A model generated the notes under the pieces. That model did not search any database, was not told the origin of the DNA, and worked only from the letters and a program-made list of their open reading frames with translations. Shown here one piece after another: positions 1 to 9,339 of a stretch of 64,000 nucleotides of DNA; position 1 is the first letter of the stretch, and the number at the start of each line of letters is the position of its first letter. The stretch lies in assembly GCA_023459355.1 (NCBI GenBank), contig JAEWUM010000013.1:62001-126000 (forward strand), read 5' to 3'. The position numbers and the translations under genes were made by a program. Source of the DNA: Bacteroidota bacterium. Its GTDB lineage: Bacteria; Bacteroidota; Bacteroidia; Bacteroidales; Paludibacteraceae.

Positions 1-333
1 AACACATTCCTTGAATTTGGATTAGGTTCTACTTTCGGTCTGGGTGGAAACATGGTTGCAGATGTCTATTTGTCTTTTGGTTTTCCGGGGGTGTTAGTGC
101 TGTTTTTTTCTTTGGGTGTATTTATGTCAAATGTTATTGGTAAATACAGAACCAGCATTGGTTACTACATAATTTATTTTACGATGCTTGGAAATGCTGT
201 TTTTGTAAACAGAGAGTCTTTTTTCCTACCATTAAGACCAATATTATATTCTATATTGATGTTTTGGATATTGAATAAGTTATTTAAAAATTTCACCTTA
301 AAAAGTAAAATATCAGCAAAACAGGATGAATAA
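1..333 (+). CDS. O-antigen polymerase-like membrane protein, C-terminal end (partial)
   Basis: The reading frame is open from base 1, so only the last 110 or so residues are in the window. The visible part starts with a Gly-rich loop (GLGSTFGLGGNMVAD) and continues with hydrophobic stretches around FGFPGVLVLFFSLGVF, YYIIYFTMLGNAVF and ILYSILMFWILN, so it is the end of a polytopic membrane protein. A loop with glycines and an acidic residue before a helix is typical of Wzy or oligosaccharide repeat-unit polymerases, which link O-units at the periplasmic face of the inner membrane. It is followed by glycosyltransferases and overlaps the next gene by 8 bases, which fits a surface-polysaccharide operon. 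The Wzy assignment is inference from context and topology. A different polysaccharide membrane protein remains possible. Confidence 0.6.
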   Translation, partial: NTFLEFGLGSTFGLGGNMVADVYLSFGFPGVLVLFFSLGVFMSNVIGKYRTSIGYYIIYFTMLGNAVFVNRESFFLPLRPILYSILMFWILNKLFKNFTLKSKISAKQDE

Positions 334-1183
334 ACAACTTTCAATTGTAATTGTAACGTATAATTCCAAATCAATTATTGTTGATTGTCTGGAATCTATC
401 AGTAAATTCAATGATCTGGGAGATGAACTGGAGTTGATAATTGTTGACAATAACAGCAGGGATCAGGAGAAACTAAGCCAGATTATTGCTTCTTTTGCCG
501 GTTTAAATATCGTATTGCTGAAAGCTCCCGGGAATAATGGTTATGGTACAGGTAATAATATAGGGGTACGTCATGCAACAGCGCCATATATATTAATTAT
601 GAACCCTGATGTGAGACTTATAAAGCCTGTGTTCAGGGATTTATTGAAAGAATTTGGTACAACAGATAACTTAGGTATGGCTGGGGTGAGTTTTGCCGAT
701 CACTCTTCACCCCTTTATCTGAAACCTGAATATTACACGGTTCTTAAAATACTATTTATTAAATTATTGCAGAAGTATAATTTGTTGCCGTTTAACCAGA
801 CTTACATGTCGGGTAGCTTTCTGGTTTTTGATAAAGCTGCATTTATACAGGCAGGTTGTTTTGATGAGCAGATATTTTTGTACTTAGAAGAAGCAGATAT
901 AACCAACAGACTGATTTCAAATGGAAAGAAAATAAAATGGGTTGATACAATCAAGGTTTTTCATTTAACAGAACAGAGAAAATTCAATGAAAAGCTTGTT
1001 AGCGCTGAAATTGATTCACTTGATTACTATTGCCATAAATTTCAGTTAAACAGAAAAATCATCCTGAGTAGATACCTGATGGTAAACCGGATGAAGTATT
1101 TTATTGCCTTGATAACACGAAATCAAATTAAAAAGGAAATGTTTGGTGGCTGGGTTAAAATTCTAAAACGGCAGTTAGCATGA
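326..1183 (+). CDS. Glycosyltransferase family 2 (rhamnosyltransferase-like)
   Basis: This 285-aa protein begins with the GT-A nucleotide-sugar motif LSIVIVTYNS (residues 5-14), followed by IVDNNSRD (39-46) and a DXD-equivalent at MNPDV (92-96). MSGSFLVF (161-168) and FLYLEEADI (184-192) are the usual acceptor and catalytic-base region of WbbL/RfbF-type GT2 enzymes that transfer rhamnose or similar sugars onto lipid-linked intermediates. No membrane segment is evident, so it is probably cytoplasmic and peripheral. It overlaps the polymerase end upstream and shares 4 bases (ATGA) with the next gene, implying translational coupling. The donor and acceptor cannot be read from sequence. Confidence 0.88.
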   Translation: MNKQLSIVIVTYNSKSIIVDCLESISKFNDLGDELELIIVDNNSRDQEKLSQIIASFAGLNIVLLKAPGNNGYGTGNNIGVRHATAPYILIMNPDVRLIKPVFRDLLKEFGTTDNLGMAGVSFADHSSPLYLKPEYYTVLKILFIKLLQKYNLLPFNQTYMSGSFLVFDKAAFIQAGCFDEQIFLYLEEADITNRLISNGKKIKWVDTIKVFHLTEQRKFNEKLVSAEIDSLDYYCHKFQLNRKIILSRYLMVNRMKYFIALITRNQIKKEMFGGWVKILKRQLA

Positions 1184-2322
1184 AAATAATACTCAATACA
1201 ACCAATCTGACACCGGGCGGAGGAATGCAGGTTGCCTATTCTGTTATCCATGAATGCAGGAAATACGATGAGCATGAATTTCATGTGTTTTTAGGTGCGA
1301 CATTGTCGGCTCAAATTGATAAAAACAAATTTCCCCCCAATTTTTTCTTTTATGAGTTTGAAGGGGAGTCATTGTTTTCGGTATTCAATGGCATTGCAAC
1401 AATTAATAAACTGACAAAGGCTGAGAACAGTATTCGACCTGATGTGGTTTTTTCAGTTTTCGGACCTTCTTACTGGTCTCCGGAGGCACCACATTTAATG
1501 GGTTTCGCCATTCCATATTTTATCTACCGCGAATCGCCCTACTTTAAACAAATTGGCTTAGCGGAACATGTTAAATGGCTATTGCTGTCGTGGATGAAAA
1601 AATTCTTTTTCCTCCGAAATGCCGCTTACTATCATGTCGAAACAGCAGATGTTAAACGCCGGTTATCCGGTTATCTGTCAGTATCACCAGAACAGATATT
1701 TACAATCTCAAATACCTGCAATGCTGTTTATGCAGCATACAAGGAAAACCCCGTGAGAAAGTCAGAAATTACACTCCCAGGAAGCTATAACTTGCTTTGT
1801 CTTTCGGCTTATTACAAACACAAAAATCTGGAAATACTAAACAAAGTAATACCCGTTTTAAAATCTATGGGATATCAGGATGTGAATTTTGTGTTAACAC
1901 TGAAGCCGGAAATCTACGAACAGCTTTTTACGGTTGAGGCAAAATCGCAAATTACCAACCTCGGACCCCTTCCCGTCTCGGATTGTCCTGAAGTTTACAG
2001 CCTGGTTGATGCCGTCTTTTTGCCTACCTTGCTCGAATGTTTCTCGGCAAACTATCCGGAAGCAATGATTATGGAAAAGCCTGTGCTGACATCAGATCTT
2101 GGCTTTGCCAGGGAAATATGCCGGGATGCCGCCCTGTATTTTGATCCGTTACATGAAAATGATATTGCTGAAAAAATAATTCAGCTAATGAATGACGAAG
2201 ATTTGCAGAAAACATTGGTTGAGAACGGAAAAGAACGATTGAAGGATTTTGATACTGCGGAATCCCGTACAAGGAAGTATTTAGATGCCTGTGGTTTAAT
2301 CGTGAAAAATTCCGGCAATTAG
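1180..2322 (+). CDS. Glycosyltransferase, GT4-like (GT-B fold)
   Basis: 380 aa. The N-terminal loop TPGGGMQVAYSVI (about 12-24) is the Gly-rich first loop of GT-B enzymes. The C-terminal segment LLECFSANYPEAM (about 284-297) carries the E-x7-E signature of retaining GT4 transferases. The gene starts within the stop of the preceding GT2 gene (ATGA overlap) and is followed after 31 bases by another glycosyltransferase. It is probably a cytoplasmic enzyme adding one sugar of the repeat unit. The specificity is unknown. Confidence 0.82.
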   Translation: MKIILNTTNLTPGGGMQVAYSVIHECRKYDEHEFHVFLGATLSAQIDKNKFPPNFFFYEFEGESLFSVFNGIATINKLTKAENSIRPDVVFSVFGPSYWSPEAPHLMGFAIPYFIYRESPYFKQIGLAEHVKWLLLSWMKKFFFLRNAAYYHVETADVKRRLSGYLSVSPEQIFTISNTCNAVYAAYKENPVRKSEITLPGSYNLLCLSAYYKHKNLEILNKVIPVLKSMGYQDVNFVLTLKPEIYEQLFTVEAKSQITNLGPLPVSDCPEVYSLVDAVFLPTLLECFSANYPEAMIMEKPVLTSDLGFAREICRDAALYFDPLHENDIAEKIIQLMNDEDLQKTLVENGKERLKDFDTAESRTRKYLDACGLIVKNSGN

Positions 2323-2353
2323 GAAAAACAATGAAAAGCAATTACCAATATTA

Positions 2354-3547
2354 ATGTCAAATATACTACTCATATCCGCGGTTTTTCCACCCGAGCCGGT
2401 TGTTTCAGCGAGACTTTCAGCTGACATCGCTGCATTTCTATCGGAGAAACATCAGGTTACTGTGTTATGCCCACCTCCCAGTCGACCTTCTGGATTTGTT
2501 TTTAAACAGATACCTGATCAATCGGCTTTTAAACTGGTCTACACCGAGTCATTTACTTGTCCGGAGTCAAGACTGACAGGCCGCCTTAAGGAGAGTTACA
2601 GTTTTGGCAGGGAAGCAGCACGTTATATTAGGACTAATGCAAATGAGATTGACTGTATTTACGCCAATGTATGGCCTTTGTTGTCACAGTATTTGATTGT
2701 AAAATCAGCCAAAAAACTGCAAATTCCGTGCATGTTACATGTTCAGGATATTTACCCCGAGTCGTTGACATATAAAATGAACCCGGTTGCAGGAAAGACA
2801 ATCAACTTTTTTGTCCGGATGCTCGACAAGCGCATCATTCAACTGGCAACAAAAGTAGCAGGTATTTCAGATAAGATGATAACATATTTAATCAACACAA
2901 GAAAAGTTGATTCGAAAAAGTTTGTATTGATTCGAAACTGGCAGGACGATAGTATGTTTTTGCAGATACAACAGGAACCGAAAGAAAAACGGGATGAATT
3001 TGTATTCATGTTTGTTGGCAGTTTAAGCCCGACAGCTGCCCTGCCATCGTTGATAAAAGCATTTCATAGAGCAGCTTTGTCAAAAGCCCGGCTTATCATA
3101 GCAGGTACCGGTGCCGAAAAAGAAGTGTGTTTAGGACTGGTAAAAGAACTGAATCAGAAACAAATTGATTTTATAAACGTTTCTCCTGAGCATGTTCCTG
3201 ATGTACAATCAAAGGCTGATGTATTGCTGTTGCCGCTTAAAAAGAATATTGCTTATACAGCAACTCCATCGAAGCTGACTGCTTATTTGCTCTCAGCAAA
3301 AGCCGTGCTTGCCTGTGTGGAAACTGATACTGATACGGCTGAAATCATTTCAAATGCTTCATGTGGGTTAGTTGCAAATCCCGAAGATATAGAGTCGATT
3401 ACCAACCTATTACGAGTTTTTTATCGTATGCCAATAGCTGAAATAAAGCAAATGGGTGCAAGAGGACGTACGTATGCATTGCAATATATGACAAAAGATG
3501 TAAATTTGTCGAAATTATCTAAAGAGATTGAAAAGTTGACTGTATGA
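2354..3547 (+). CDS. Glycosyltransferase, WbuB/WcaI-like GT4
   Basis: 397 aa. The start SNILLISAVFPPEP and the following ARLSADIAAFL match the N-terminal donor-binding pattern of WbuB/WcaI-type glycosyltransferases, and HVQDIYPES (about residues 127-135) is a hallmark of that group (HVQDLYPES in relatives). The C-terminal half has FVGSLSPTAALPSLIKAF, the Rossmann domain that binds the nucleotide sugar. WbuB-type enzymes often transfer N-acetylfucosamine-like sugars, but the substrate here is not determined. The gene overlaps the following acetyltransferase by 4 bases. Confidence 0.82.
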   Translation: MSNILLISAVFPPEPVVSARLSADIAAFLSEKHQVTVLCPPPSRPSGFVFKQIPDQSAFKLVYTESFTCPESRLTGRLKESYSFGREAARYIRTNANEIDCIYANVWPLLSQYLIVKSAKKLQIPCMLHVQDIYPESLTYKMNPVAGKTINFFVRMLDKRIIQLATKVAGISDKMITYLINTRKVDSKKFVLIRNWQDDSMFLQIQQEPKEKRDEFVFMFVGSLSPTAALPSLIKAFHRAALSKARLIIAGTGAEKEVCLGLVKELNQKQIDFINVSPEHVPDVQSKADVLLLPLKKNIAYTATPSKLTAYLLSAKAVLACVETDTDTAEIISNASCGLVANPEDIESITNLLRVFYRMPIAEIKQMGARGRTYALQYMTKDVNLSKLSKEIEKLTV

Positions 3548-4149
3548 ATATTCAGATAATACGCAAAGAGCATATCAAATCGGTTGTGAAATTACATCTG
3601 CAATCATTTGATGGTTTCTTTCTGACTCAGTTGGGTGAAGATTTTCTGTGTTTTTTCTACGAAAAGTTACGTTGTGATGAAAGAAGTGAGATATTAGGAG
3701 CTTATGATGATATGGGCAAGCTTGTTGGGTTTTGCGCGTTTACTTATTTGTCATCGGGTTTTTACAGTTATCTCGTGAAAAAAGATATTGTAAAATTTGC
3801 ATACTGGGGTATCAGAATATTAATGAAAAAGCCATCAAATCTGATAAGATTGTTGAGAAATTTTAAAAAAGAAAAGAATACAACAGGAGACATCGGTAAT
3901 TATGCCGAATTATTGTCGGTTGCTACTTTGCCTGAAATGCAGGGTAAAGGAATTGGGAAAAGAATGTTATTTGAGATGGAACAAGATCTGAAAAAGAGAT
4001 CTTGCAAATCCGTATCACTTACAACTGATTTTGAAAATAATGAAAAAGTTTTATATACTTATAAATCAATGGGATATGATGTTTTTTATGAGTTTGTATC
4101 ATATCCGGATAGGAAAATGTACAGAATGATAAAAAAATTAGATATATGA
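3544..4149 (+). CDS. GNAT-family N-acetyltransferase
   Basis: 201 aa. The acetyl-CoA pyrophosphate loop is visible at ATLPEMQGKGIGKRML (about 127-142, the Q/R-x-x-G-x-G/A motif), followed by a typical LTTDFENNEKVLYTYKSMGY helix-strand. The N-terminal half is basic and variable. The gene sits between a glycosyltransferase and an aminotransferase with 4-base overlaps on both sides. It may therefore acetylate the amino sugar made by the neighbouring aminotransferase, in the way PerB- or PglD-type enzymes do, though its fold is GNAT rather than left-handed beta-helix. The substrate is inference. Confidence 0.8.
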   Translation: MNIQIIRKEHIKSVVKLHLQSFDGFFLTQLGEDFLCFFYEKLRCDERSEILGAYDDMGKLVGFCAFTYLSSGFYSYLVKKDIVKFAYWGIRILMKKPSNLIRLLRNFKKEKNTTGDIGNYAELLSVATLPEMQGKGIGKRMLFEMEQDLKKRSCKSVSLTTDFENNEKVLYTYKSMGYDVFYEFVSYPDRKMYRMIKKLDI

Positions 4150-5369
4150 AAATAAATTTTTCTCCGCCTTATGTCGATGACAAAGTAATTGAAGAAGTTG
4201 TAGACACACTGAAATCAGGGTGGATTACCAGTGGACCCAAGGGCTTGGAACTGGAAGAAGAAATACGCAAGTTAACAGGAGCAAAAGAAGTTTTGTGCGT
4301 CAATTCATGGACATCAGGAGCCATTATGATGTTGAAATGGTTGGGAGTGAAAGCAGAAGACGAGGTGATAATACCTGCATATACTTATGCGGCTACAGCA
4401 CTGGCAGTGTTACATGCCGGAGCCAAACCCGTAATAGTAGATGTAGGTGATGATTTTAATATTGCAGTTGAAGCAATACGAAAAGCGATTAACCCGCGTA
4501 CAAAAGCGATTATTCCTGTTGATATTGCCGGTTTCCCATGCGATTATGATCAAATCATGTCAATAGTCAATGACAGCGAGATTATCAGTTTATATAGACC
4601 TGAGTCTGAAATACAACAAAAAATGGGAAGGATTCTGGTAATAAATGACGCAGCACATTCATTGGGTGCTACATATAAAGACTTAATACGAACAGGGTCT
4701 GAAACAGACATAGCTATTTTCTCCCTCCATGCAGTAAAAAATGTAACAACAGCCGAAGGAGGTGCAATTTGCCTGAACTTACCTGAAAAGTCATTCGATA
4801 ATGAGCAATTACGCAAGGAGCTTAAGCAAATGACACTGAATTGCCAGACAAAAGATGCATTCTCCAAGACAAAAGCAGGTAATTGGAAATATGATATTGT
4901 CGGATTCGGGATGAAAATAAATCTACCTGATGTGAATGCAGCGATAGGTCTGGCACAGATAAGGCAGTATGATGTGTTGATGAACAAAAGAAAAGAAGTG
5001 TTTTATAGATATAACGAAGCATTTGGTAGGTTTGAATGGGCAGTGTTGCCCCCAGGAAAGTCAAATGGGAAAGAATCATCTTATCATTTGTATGCATTAA
5101 GAATATTAGGAATAAATGAAGAGGCAAGGAACTTGATTATTCAAGAAATTGCAGCCAAAGATGTAAGTGTAAATGTGCACTTCATTCCATTGCCTATGCT
5201 GACTTTCTTCAAAGATATGGGCTTCGATATCAAAGACTACCCGGTTTCATATCGTAATTATGCATGCGAAATTTCTTTACCCATTTATCCTCAGTTAACC
5301 GATGAAGAAGTTGACTATGTTATTGCAGCTGTGGTAGAAGCGTATGAAAAGATTAAAATCAGAATATGA
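4146..5369 (+). CDS. DegT/DnrJ/EryC1/StrS PLP-dependent sugar aminotransferase
   Basis: 407 aa, the usual family length. It has GWITSGPKGLELEEEI near the start, NDAAHSLGA (167-175) with the Asp that contacts the PLP pyridine nitrogen, and HAVKNVTTAEGG (195-206) with the PLP-binding Lys at 198. Members transaminate nucleotide-linked keto-sugars to 4-amino or 3-amino sugars. An extra stretch around residues 137-162, between the GFPCDYD motif and the Asp segment, is longer than in many relatives. With the adjacent acetyltransferase and PglC-like transferase it suggests a 4-amino-sugar at the reducing end of the glycan, but no matching dehydratase lies in the window. Confidence 0.9.
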   Translation: MKINFSPPYVDDKVIEEVVDTLKSGWITSGPKGLELEEEIRKLTGAKEVLCVNSWTSGAIMMLKWLGVKAEDEVIIPAYTYAATALAVLHAGAKPVIVDVGDDFNIAVEAIRKAINPRTKAIIPVDIAGFPCDYDQIMSIVNDSEIISLYRPESEIQQKMGRILVINDAAHSLGATYKDLIRTGSETDIAIFSLHAVKNVTTAEGGAICLNLPEKSFDNEQLRKELKQMTLNCQTKDAFSKTKAGNWKYDIVGFGMKINLPDVNAAIGLAQIRQYDVLMNKRKEVFYRYNEAFGRFEWAVLPPGKSNGKESSYHLYALRILGINEEARNLIIQEIAAKDVSVNVHFIPLPMLTFFKDMGFDIKDYPVSYRNYACEISLPIYPQLTDEEVDYVIAAVVEAYEKIKIRI

Positions 5370-5962
5370 TCCGTATATTAGATATAATATTTTCATTCAT
5401 TGGTATCATTATTTTAATGCCTCTGTTTATCGTTGTTTATATTTGTATTATTTCAGAAAGTAAGGGAGGAGGATTCTATAAACAAAAAAGAGTTGGAAGA
5501 AACAGCCGTTTGTTCAACTTATATAAATTCAGATCCATGTGTCAGGATGCCGATAAAGGAAGTTTGATTACAGTGGGTAGCAGAGACCCCAGGATGACCC
5601 ATATCGGTGTATTTATCAGAAAATATAAAATAGATGAACTGCCACAACTTTTTAATGTGCTGAAAGGAGATATGAGTTTGGTTGGTCCGCGTCCGGAGGT
5701 GCCTTTGTATGTTGATTTATACACACCTGAGCAAAAGAGAGTATTGGAAATAAGACCAGGGATAACCGACTATGCCTCCATTGCTTATGCCGATGAGAAC
5801 ATGTTGCTTGGAAAAACTGATGATCCGGAACGTATGTATGTGGAAGTTATTATGCCGGATAAAATCAGGCTGAACATGAAATATGTGGAGAATCAGAGCA
5901 TCAAGGAGTATTTCAAAATCGTATTCATGACATTTTCAAAAATTTTAAAATCAGCAAATTGA
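5366..5962 (+). CDS. PglC/WcaJ-like monotopic phosphosugar transferase
   Basis: 198 aa, the short PglC-like form. It has one N-terminal hydrophobic re-entrant segment (about residues 6-29), the basic KRVGRNSRLFNLYKFRSM stretch (41-58), and YKIDELPQLFNVLKGDMSLV followed by GPRPE. The Asp-Glu dyad of the family falls at residues 90-91. Such enzymes move a phospho-sugar from a UDP-sugar to undecaprenyl phosphate, which is the first committed step of glycan assembly at the inner membrane. It overlaps the aminotransferase by 4 bases and is 1 base from the WbuC gene. Initiation with a diacetamido- or amino-sugar is inference from the neighbour. Confidence 0.9.
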   Translation: MIRILDIIFSFIGIIILMPLFIVVYICIISESKGGGFYKQKRVGRNSRLFNLYKFRSMCQDADKGSLITVGSRDPRMTHIGVFIRKYKIDELPQLFNVLKGDMSLVGPRPEVPLYVDLYTPEQKRVLEIRPGITDYASIAYADENMLLGKTDDPERMYVEVIMPDKIRLNMKYVENQSIKEYFKIVFMTFSKILKSAN

Positions 5963-5963
5963 T

Positions 5964-6365
5964 ATGTTGGAAATAAATGAACAACTTTTAAACGGGATTA
6001 CTATCAAGGCCTGCGAATCCTTCCGTCTCCGCATGAACCACAATCTCCATGCTTCGCTGGAAGACAAAGTTCAACGATTGCTGAATGCGATGGAGCCGGG
6101 GACTGAACTGCCTGTTCACCGTCATAAAGATACAGATGAGACCTACATCCTGCTTCGCGGGAAACTGGATGTTAAGGTTTATAACGAGCAAAAAGAATTG
6201 ATTGCAACTCACCGTCTGGACCCCAACGAAGGTAAATATGGTATTCACATTCCGGCTAACAGTTGGCATACGGTTGAAGTGCTTGAGAAAGGAACCGTAA
6301 TATTTGAAGTGAAGGAAGGACCTTATATACCGTTTGAAGCGAGTGATATAATGGTTGTGGATTGA
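5964..6365 (+). CDS. wbuC: WbuC-family cupin metalloprotein
   Basis: 133 aa. The cupin motif HRHKDTDETYILLRG (52-66) supplies His52, His54 and Glu59 as metal ligands, and the second motif PANSWHTVEV (97-106) supplies His102. The full protein matches the WbuC type of cupin found at the ends of O-antigen and capsule clusters. Its biochemical role is not established. It is the last gene of the polysaccharide operon, and two TAnnTTTG promoters for the next gene follow it. Confidence 0.82.
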   Translation: MLEINEQLLNGITIKACESFRLRMNHNLHASLEDKVQRLLNAMEPGTELPVHRHKDTDETYILLRGKLDVKVYNEQKELIATHRLDPNEGKYGIHIPANSWHTVEVLEKGTVIFEVKEGPYIPFEASDIMVVD

Positions 6366-6386
6366 TTTATTTAGTAAGAATTAAAA

Positions 6387-6444
6387 TATTTTTGCAAATG
6401 TAATTCATATTGTATAAATTTGTGGGTTGTTTTTTATAACAACC
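6387..6444 (+). promoter_or_regulatory. Two TAnnTTTG promoter cores and a 5' UTR hairpin upstream of the repeat lipoprotein gene
   Basis: TATTTTTG occurs at 6387-6394 and TAAATTTG at 6415-6422. The second has TTTG at 6391-6394 placed 20 bases upstream as a -33 element, which matches the Bacteroidota promoter consensus. The hairpin GGTTGTT/AACAACC (6425-6431 and 6438-6444) follows directly and would lie at the 5' end of the transcript. Confidence 0.6.
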
Positions 6445-6469
6445 TAATTAATAACTAAAATTTAATTGT

Positions 6470-9199
6470 ATGAAGATCAGGAATTATTTTGTTGCGCTCG
6501 CAACAGGTTTACTCGTTTTTGCTGGCTGTACCGAAGAACAGTCTGAGTTAAGTCTCGAATCAATCAATCAATTTGTTACCATTTCCGGTTCGGTCATGTA
6601 CAATACCGGAGTTGACACAACTTCAACGGATTACACCCTGGAGGTTATGAAGCCTGCTGTGGGGCGTAAGGTTTTTGTTGAAGTCAGGTTTGCCGATTAC
6701 AAGCCGGGTGCCGTTGGAAATAAAATATTTGAAACAATGATTGACTCTGCCGGTAATTTTTCTATCCAGATTCCAACCACGACGACAGGCGTAACCGCGA
6801 ACATCAGGATGGAAGAATTTACATCTTACTTTAGTGAATATGTGAAAATGGAAGGTGGCAAACCGGTTTTTAAAACCAGACTGCGGAAATTTGATTCTGC
6901 GATACCGCCATTGGCAGGATTAAAACCGGGGGCTTACTCTTTTCCCACTCATATAAGCTATAATTCTGCCGAAATTGACATGGAAGGTTACAATGAGAAA
7001 ATCACACTGACAGGTAATGTTCAATTGGCATACGAAACATCATACCGTACTGGTGCGTACAAGCCTGCAGCTTCCGGGACCGTTGAACTTGAGGTTGTAT
7101 ATGATCCGCTTGGAACTCCGCTGGTACTTACTTTTGGTACTACAGCCGATGCTGCCGGGAATTATTCTGTAACTATTCCGCTGAAGTCATTTAAAGAAGG
7201 ATTCAGAATTAACAAAGTATCGGTTTTAGGTGTTGGACAGAGTACCTATGTGCATTATAATAAACCGGGTCAGTCTGTTACATTGAACGGTGCATATCAA
7301 ACTACCCTTGCAGCTGGTTTCCCTGTAACACTCACTAATATTCTTGAGAATATCCCTCATTCATTAGGTAAACAATTTTTAAAATTTACTCCGAATTTCA
7401 ATAACGGATTGCCTGCTGAAAATGCACCTGAGACATGGTCGGACGATTTGGCCGGATGGGAAAAATATCCGGGATATGATGCTACAGTCACTTTAACAGG
7501 AAAGTATTATCTTGCTCAGGAAACAGCATTTGCAACCGGAACATACAATACTGCTGTGCGTACTGTTAAAGTGAATGTTGTGTATGGTTCTATGCCGGCA
7601 AAAACGGTGTTGGCTGCAACACAGGCAGATGGCTCTTTCAGCATAGATTTACCGGCACTGAACTCATCTAACATTTATGCTGTAACTGTTTTGGCTCCGG
7701 ACGAGTCGACGTTTGTACATTATAAATCGGCTACTGAATCGATTACCGTCAGAGGAACATATAATCTTTATAAAAATATAAAAACAGATACTCCGCAATG
7801 GAACGAATTAGGTGATTATTACTTTAAATTTGCACCGACCACAGCACCTGCAACCTGGCATGCTAACCTGGCCGGATGGGTGAAGATTAAGGATCATAAT
7901 TTATCGGCAAATGTTACCGGTAGAGTATATCAGGCAAAAGAAACAGCTTTTGCAACCGGAACTTATGAGGCTGCCGCGGGACGTGTTATTTCTATTAATG
8001 CCGGAGGTAATGTGTATGAAGCACCTGTTGCTTCTGATGGTACATTAAGTATTGCCGTGCCGATTGAAAATAATGGAGATGAACTGGCTGTTACCCTCAA
8101 TACTGCCACTATTACCGGGATAAAAGATTTTGTTCATTTTAATAAAGGTGGAGCAAATGATACCCGTGTACTAGCCGGAAGTTTTGCTGCAACACAATTA
8201 AAAGCTGCAACTGCAAAATGGAACGAGCTGGGTGATATTTATTTTAAATTTACTCCTTCATCAGCCCCGGCAACGTGGCAGGCAGATTTAGCTGGTTGGC
8301 AGGTTCGGTTGGATCATAATGCTTCTTCCAATATCAGAGGAACGATCAAAATGCCGGTTGAAAATGCTTTCAGATCGGGAGTTTATGCCGGAGCAGCGTA
8401 CCAAATTGTGAAATTAAACAGTAATGGATTTACACTTGTTGGAGCAACAGATGCAAACGGAGAATTCATCATCCCGGTTCCACTGAAATATGCTGATGAT
8501 GAACCTACTGTTACCTGGGATGCTTCCATGAATGCCATCAGCACAACTTCTTTTGTTCATTTCCGTAAACCTGCCAGTTCAACTACAGAGGTGCTGTCGG
8601 GCAACTATACAGTTAAACTGACCGATGTCGCTCCTGGCTCAGCATGGAATCGTTTGGGAGTTCGTTATTATGATTTTAATCCTTCCGGCTCTCCGACTAA
8701 CTGGTCTGCAAATCTTCCGGGCTGGGTAGTACTGGCAAATAGCACAGCCAAAATAACAATCAAAGGAAAAGTAAAACAGGCAATACAGGTGAAAGACGGC
8801 AGCAATTGGTCGCCAAGCTGGACAGTTTGTCCAAACCGGATGGTAACAGTTGGGGTATCCGGAACGAATTATGCAGTAGTTACAAATGCATCAGGTAATA
8901 TTTCTTTTGAACTGCCCGTAACAACTGCTCCGGCTTCACACTCAATTACAATAAATCCGGTTAATGATATTACAGATGTTTCTTTCATCCATCATCCGGA
9001 TGTCGCAACCGATGAAGCCATAACAATTTATGGTAAGTTTGTGAGTGCCGCTAATATTGCCTCCAGGATAATTAATAAGGATGCAGCATCAAATTTATAT
9101 GAGGTGACTGAGTCTGCAAAAATGACCTTCAACCCCACGGTGGTACCTGCAGGTTGGGGAAGTTATACCTGGGCTGCTATCATAGCTAACGAACAGTAA
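6470..9199 (+). CDS. Large repeat-containing surface lipoprotein
   Basis: 909 aa. The N-terminus has a lysine pair, a hydrophobic core and the lipobox LLVFAGC, so it is a predicted lipoprotein. The mature part is built of about 140-aa repeats. The best conserved element is a APATW-x4-LAGW block followed by an A-x-E-x-AF-x-x-G-x-Y block. Copies begin near residues 319, 458, 598 and 740 (the last weaker), and a divergent first unit lies at about 150-200. Each unit also carries a V-x-FVHF/FVHY-type strand. The repeats look like beta-sandwich modules similar to carboxypeptidase-regulatory or transthyretin-like folds. No catalytic motif is visible. It has its own promoters and is followed by an outer-membrane protein gene, so a cell-surface role is likely; the actual function is unknown. 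Confidence 0.75.
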   Translation: MKIRNYFVALATGLLVFAGCTEEQSELSLESINQFVTISGSVMYNTGVDTTSTDYTLEVMKPAVGRKVFVEVRFADYKPGAVGNKIFETMIDSAGNFSIQIPTTTTGVTANIRMEEFTSYFSEYVKMEGGKPVFKTRLRKFDSAIPPLAGLKPGAYSFPTHISYNSAEIDMEGYNEKITLTGNVQLAYETSYRTGAYKPAASGTVELEVVYDPLGTPLVLTFGTTADAAGNYSVTIPLKSFKEGFRINKVSVLGVGQSTYVHYNKPGQSVTLNGAYQTTLAAGFPVTLTNILENIPHSLGKQFLKFTPNFNNGLPAENAPETWSDDLAGWEKYPGYDATVTLTGKYYLAQETAFATGTYNTAVRTVKVNVVYGSMPAKTVLAATQADGSFSIDLPALNSSNIYAVTVLAPDESTFVHYKSATESITVRGTYNLYKNIKTDTPQWNELGDYYFKFAPTTAPATWHANLAGWVKIKDHNLSANVTGRVYQAKETAFATGTYEAAAGRVISINAGGNVYEAPVASDGTLSIAVPIENNGDELAVTLNTATITGIKDFVHFNKGGANDTRVLAGSFAATQLKAATAKWNELGDIYFKFTPSSAPATWQADLAGWQVRLDHNASSNIRGTIKMPVENAFRSGVYAGAAYQIVKLNSNGFTLVGATDANGEFIIPVPLKYADDEPTVTWDASMNAISTTSFVHFRKPASSTTEVLSGNYTVKLTDVAPGSAWNRLGVRYYDFNPSGSPTNWSANLPGWVVLANSTAKITIKGKVKQAIQVKDGSNWSPSWTVCPNRMVTVGVSGTNYAVVTNASGNISFELPVTTAPASHSITINPVNDITDVSFIHHPDVATDEAITIYGKFVSAANIASRIINKDAASNLYEVTESAKMTFNPTVVPAGWGSYTWAAIIANEQ

Positions 9200-9226
9200 T
9201 GTATTGATTGCAATATGAAACGAACA

Positions 9227-9277
9227 TGAACTGATTTAATCTGTTATTTCGCTCATGTGAATGATTAAATCAGTTCA
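9227..9277. repeat. 15-bp perfect inverted repeat in the lipoprotein/barrel-protein gap
   Basis: TGAACTGATTTAATC (9227-9241) is matched exactly by its reverse complement at 9263-9277, with a 21-base loop. There is no run of T on either side, so this is an mRNA hairpin or processing/stability element rather than a clear intrinsic terminator. Confidence 0.6.
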
Positions 9278-9339
9278 TCGAGAGTTCCATACGCCCCGAA
9301 AAAATAAAATTTAAACGTATGAAACGAAAAAATAAGATT

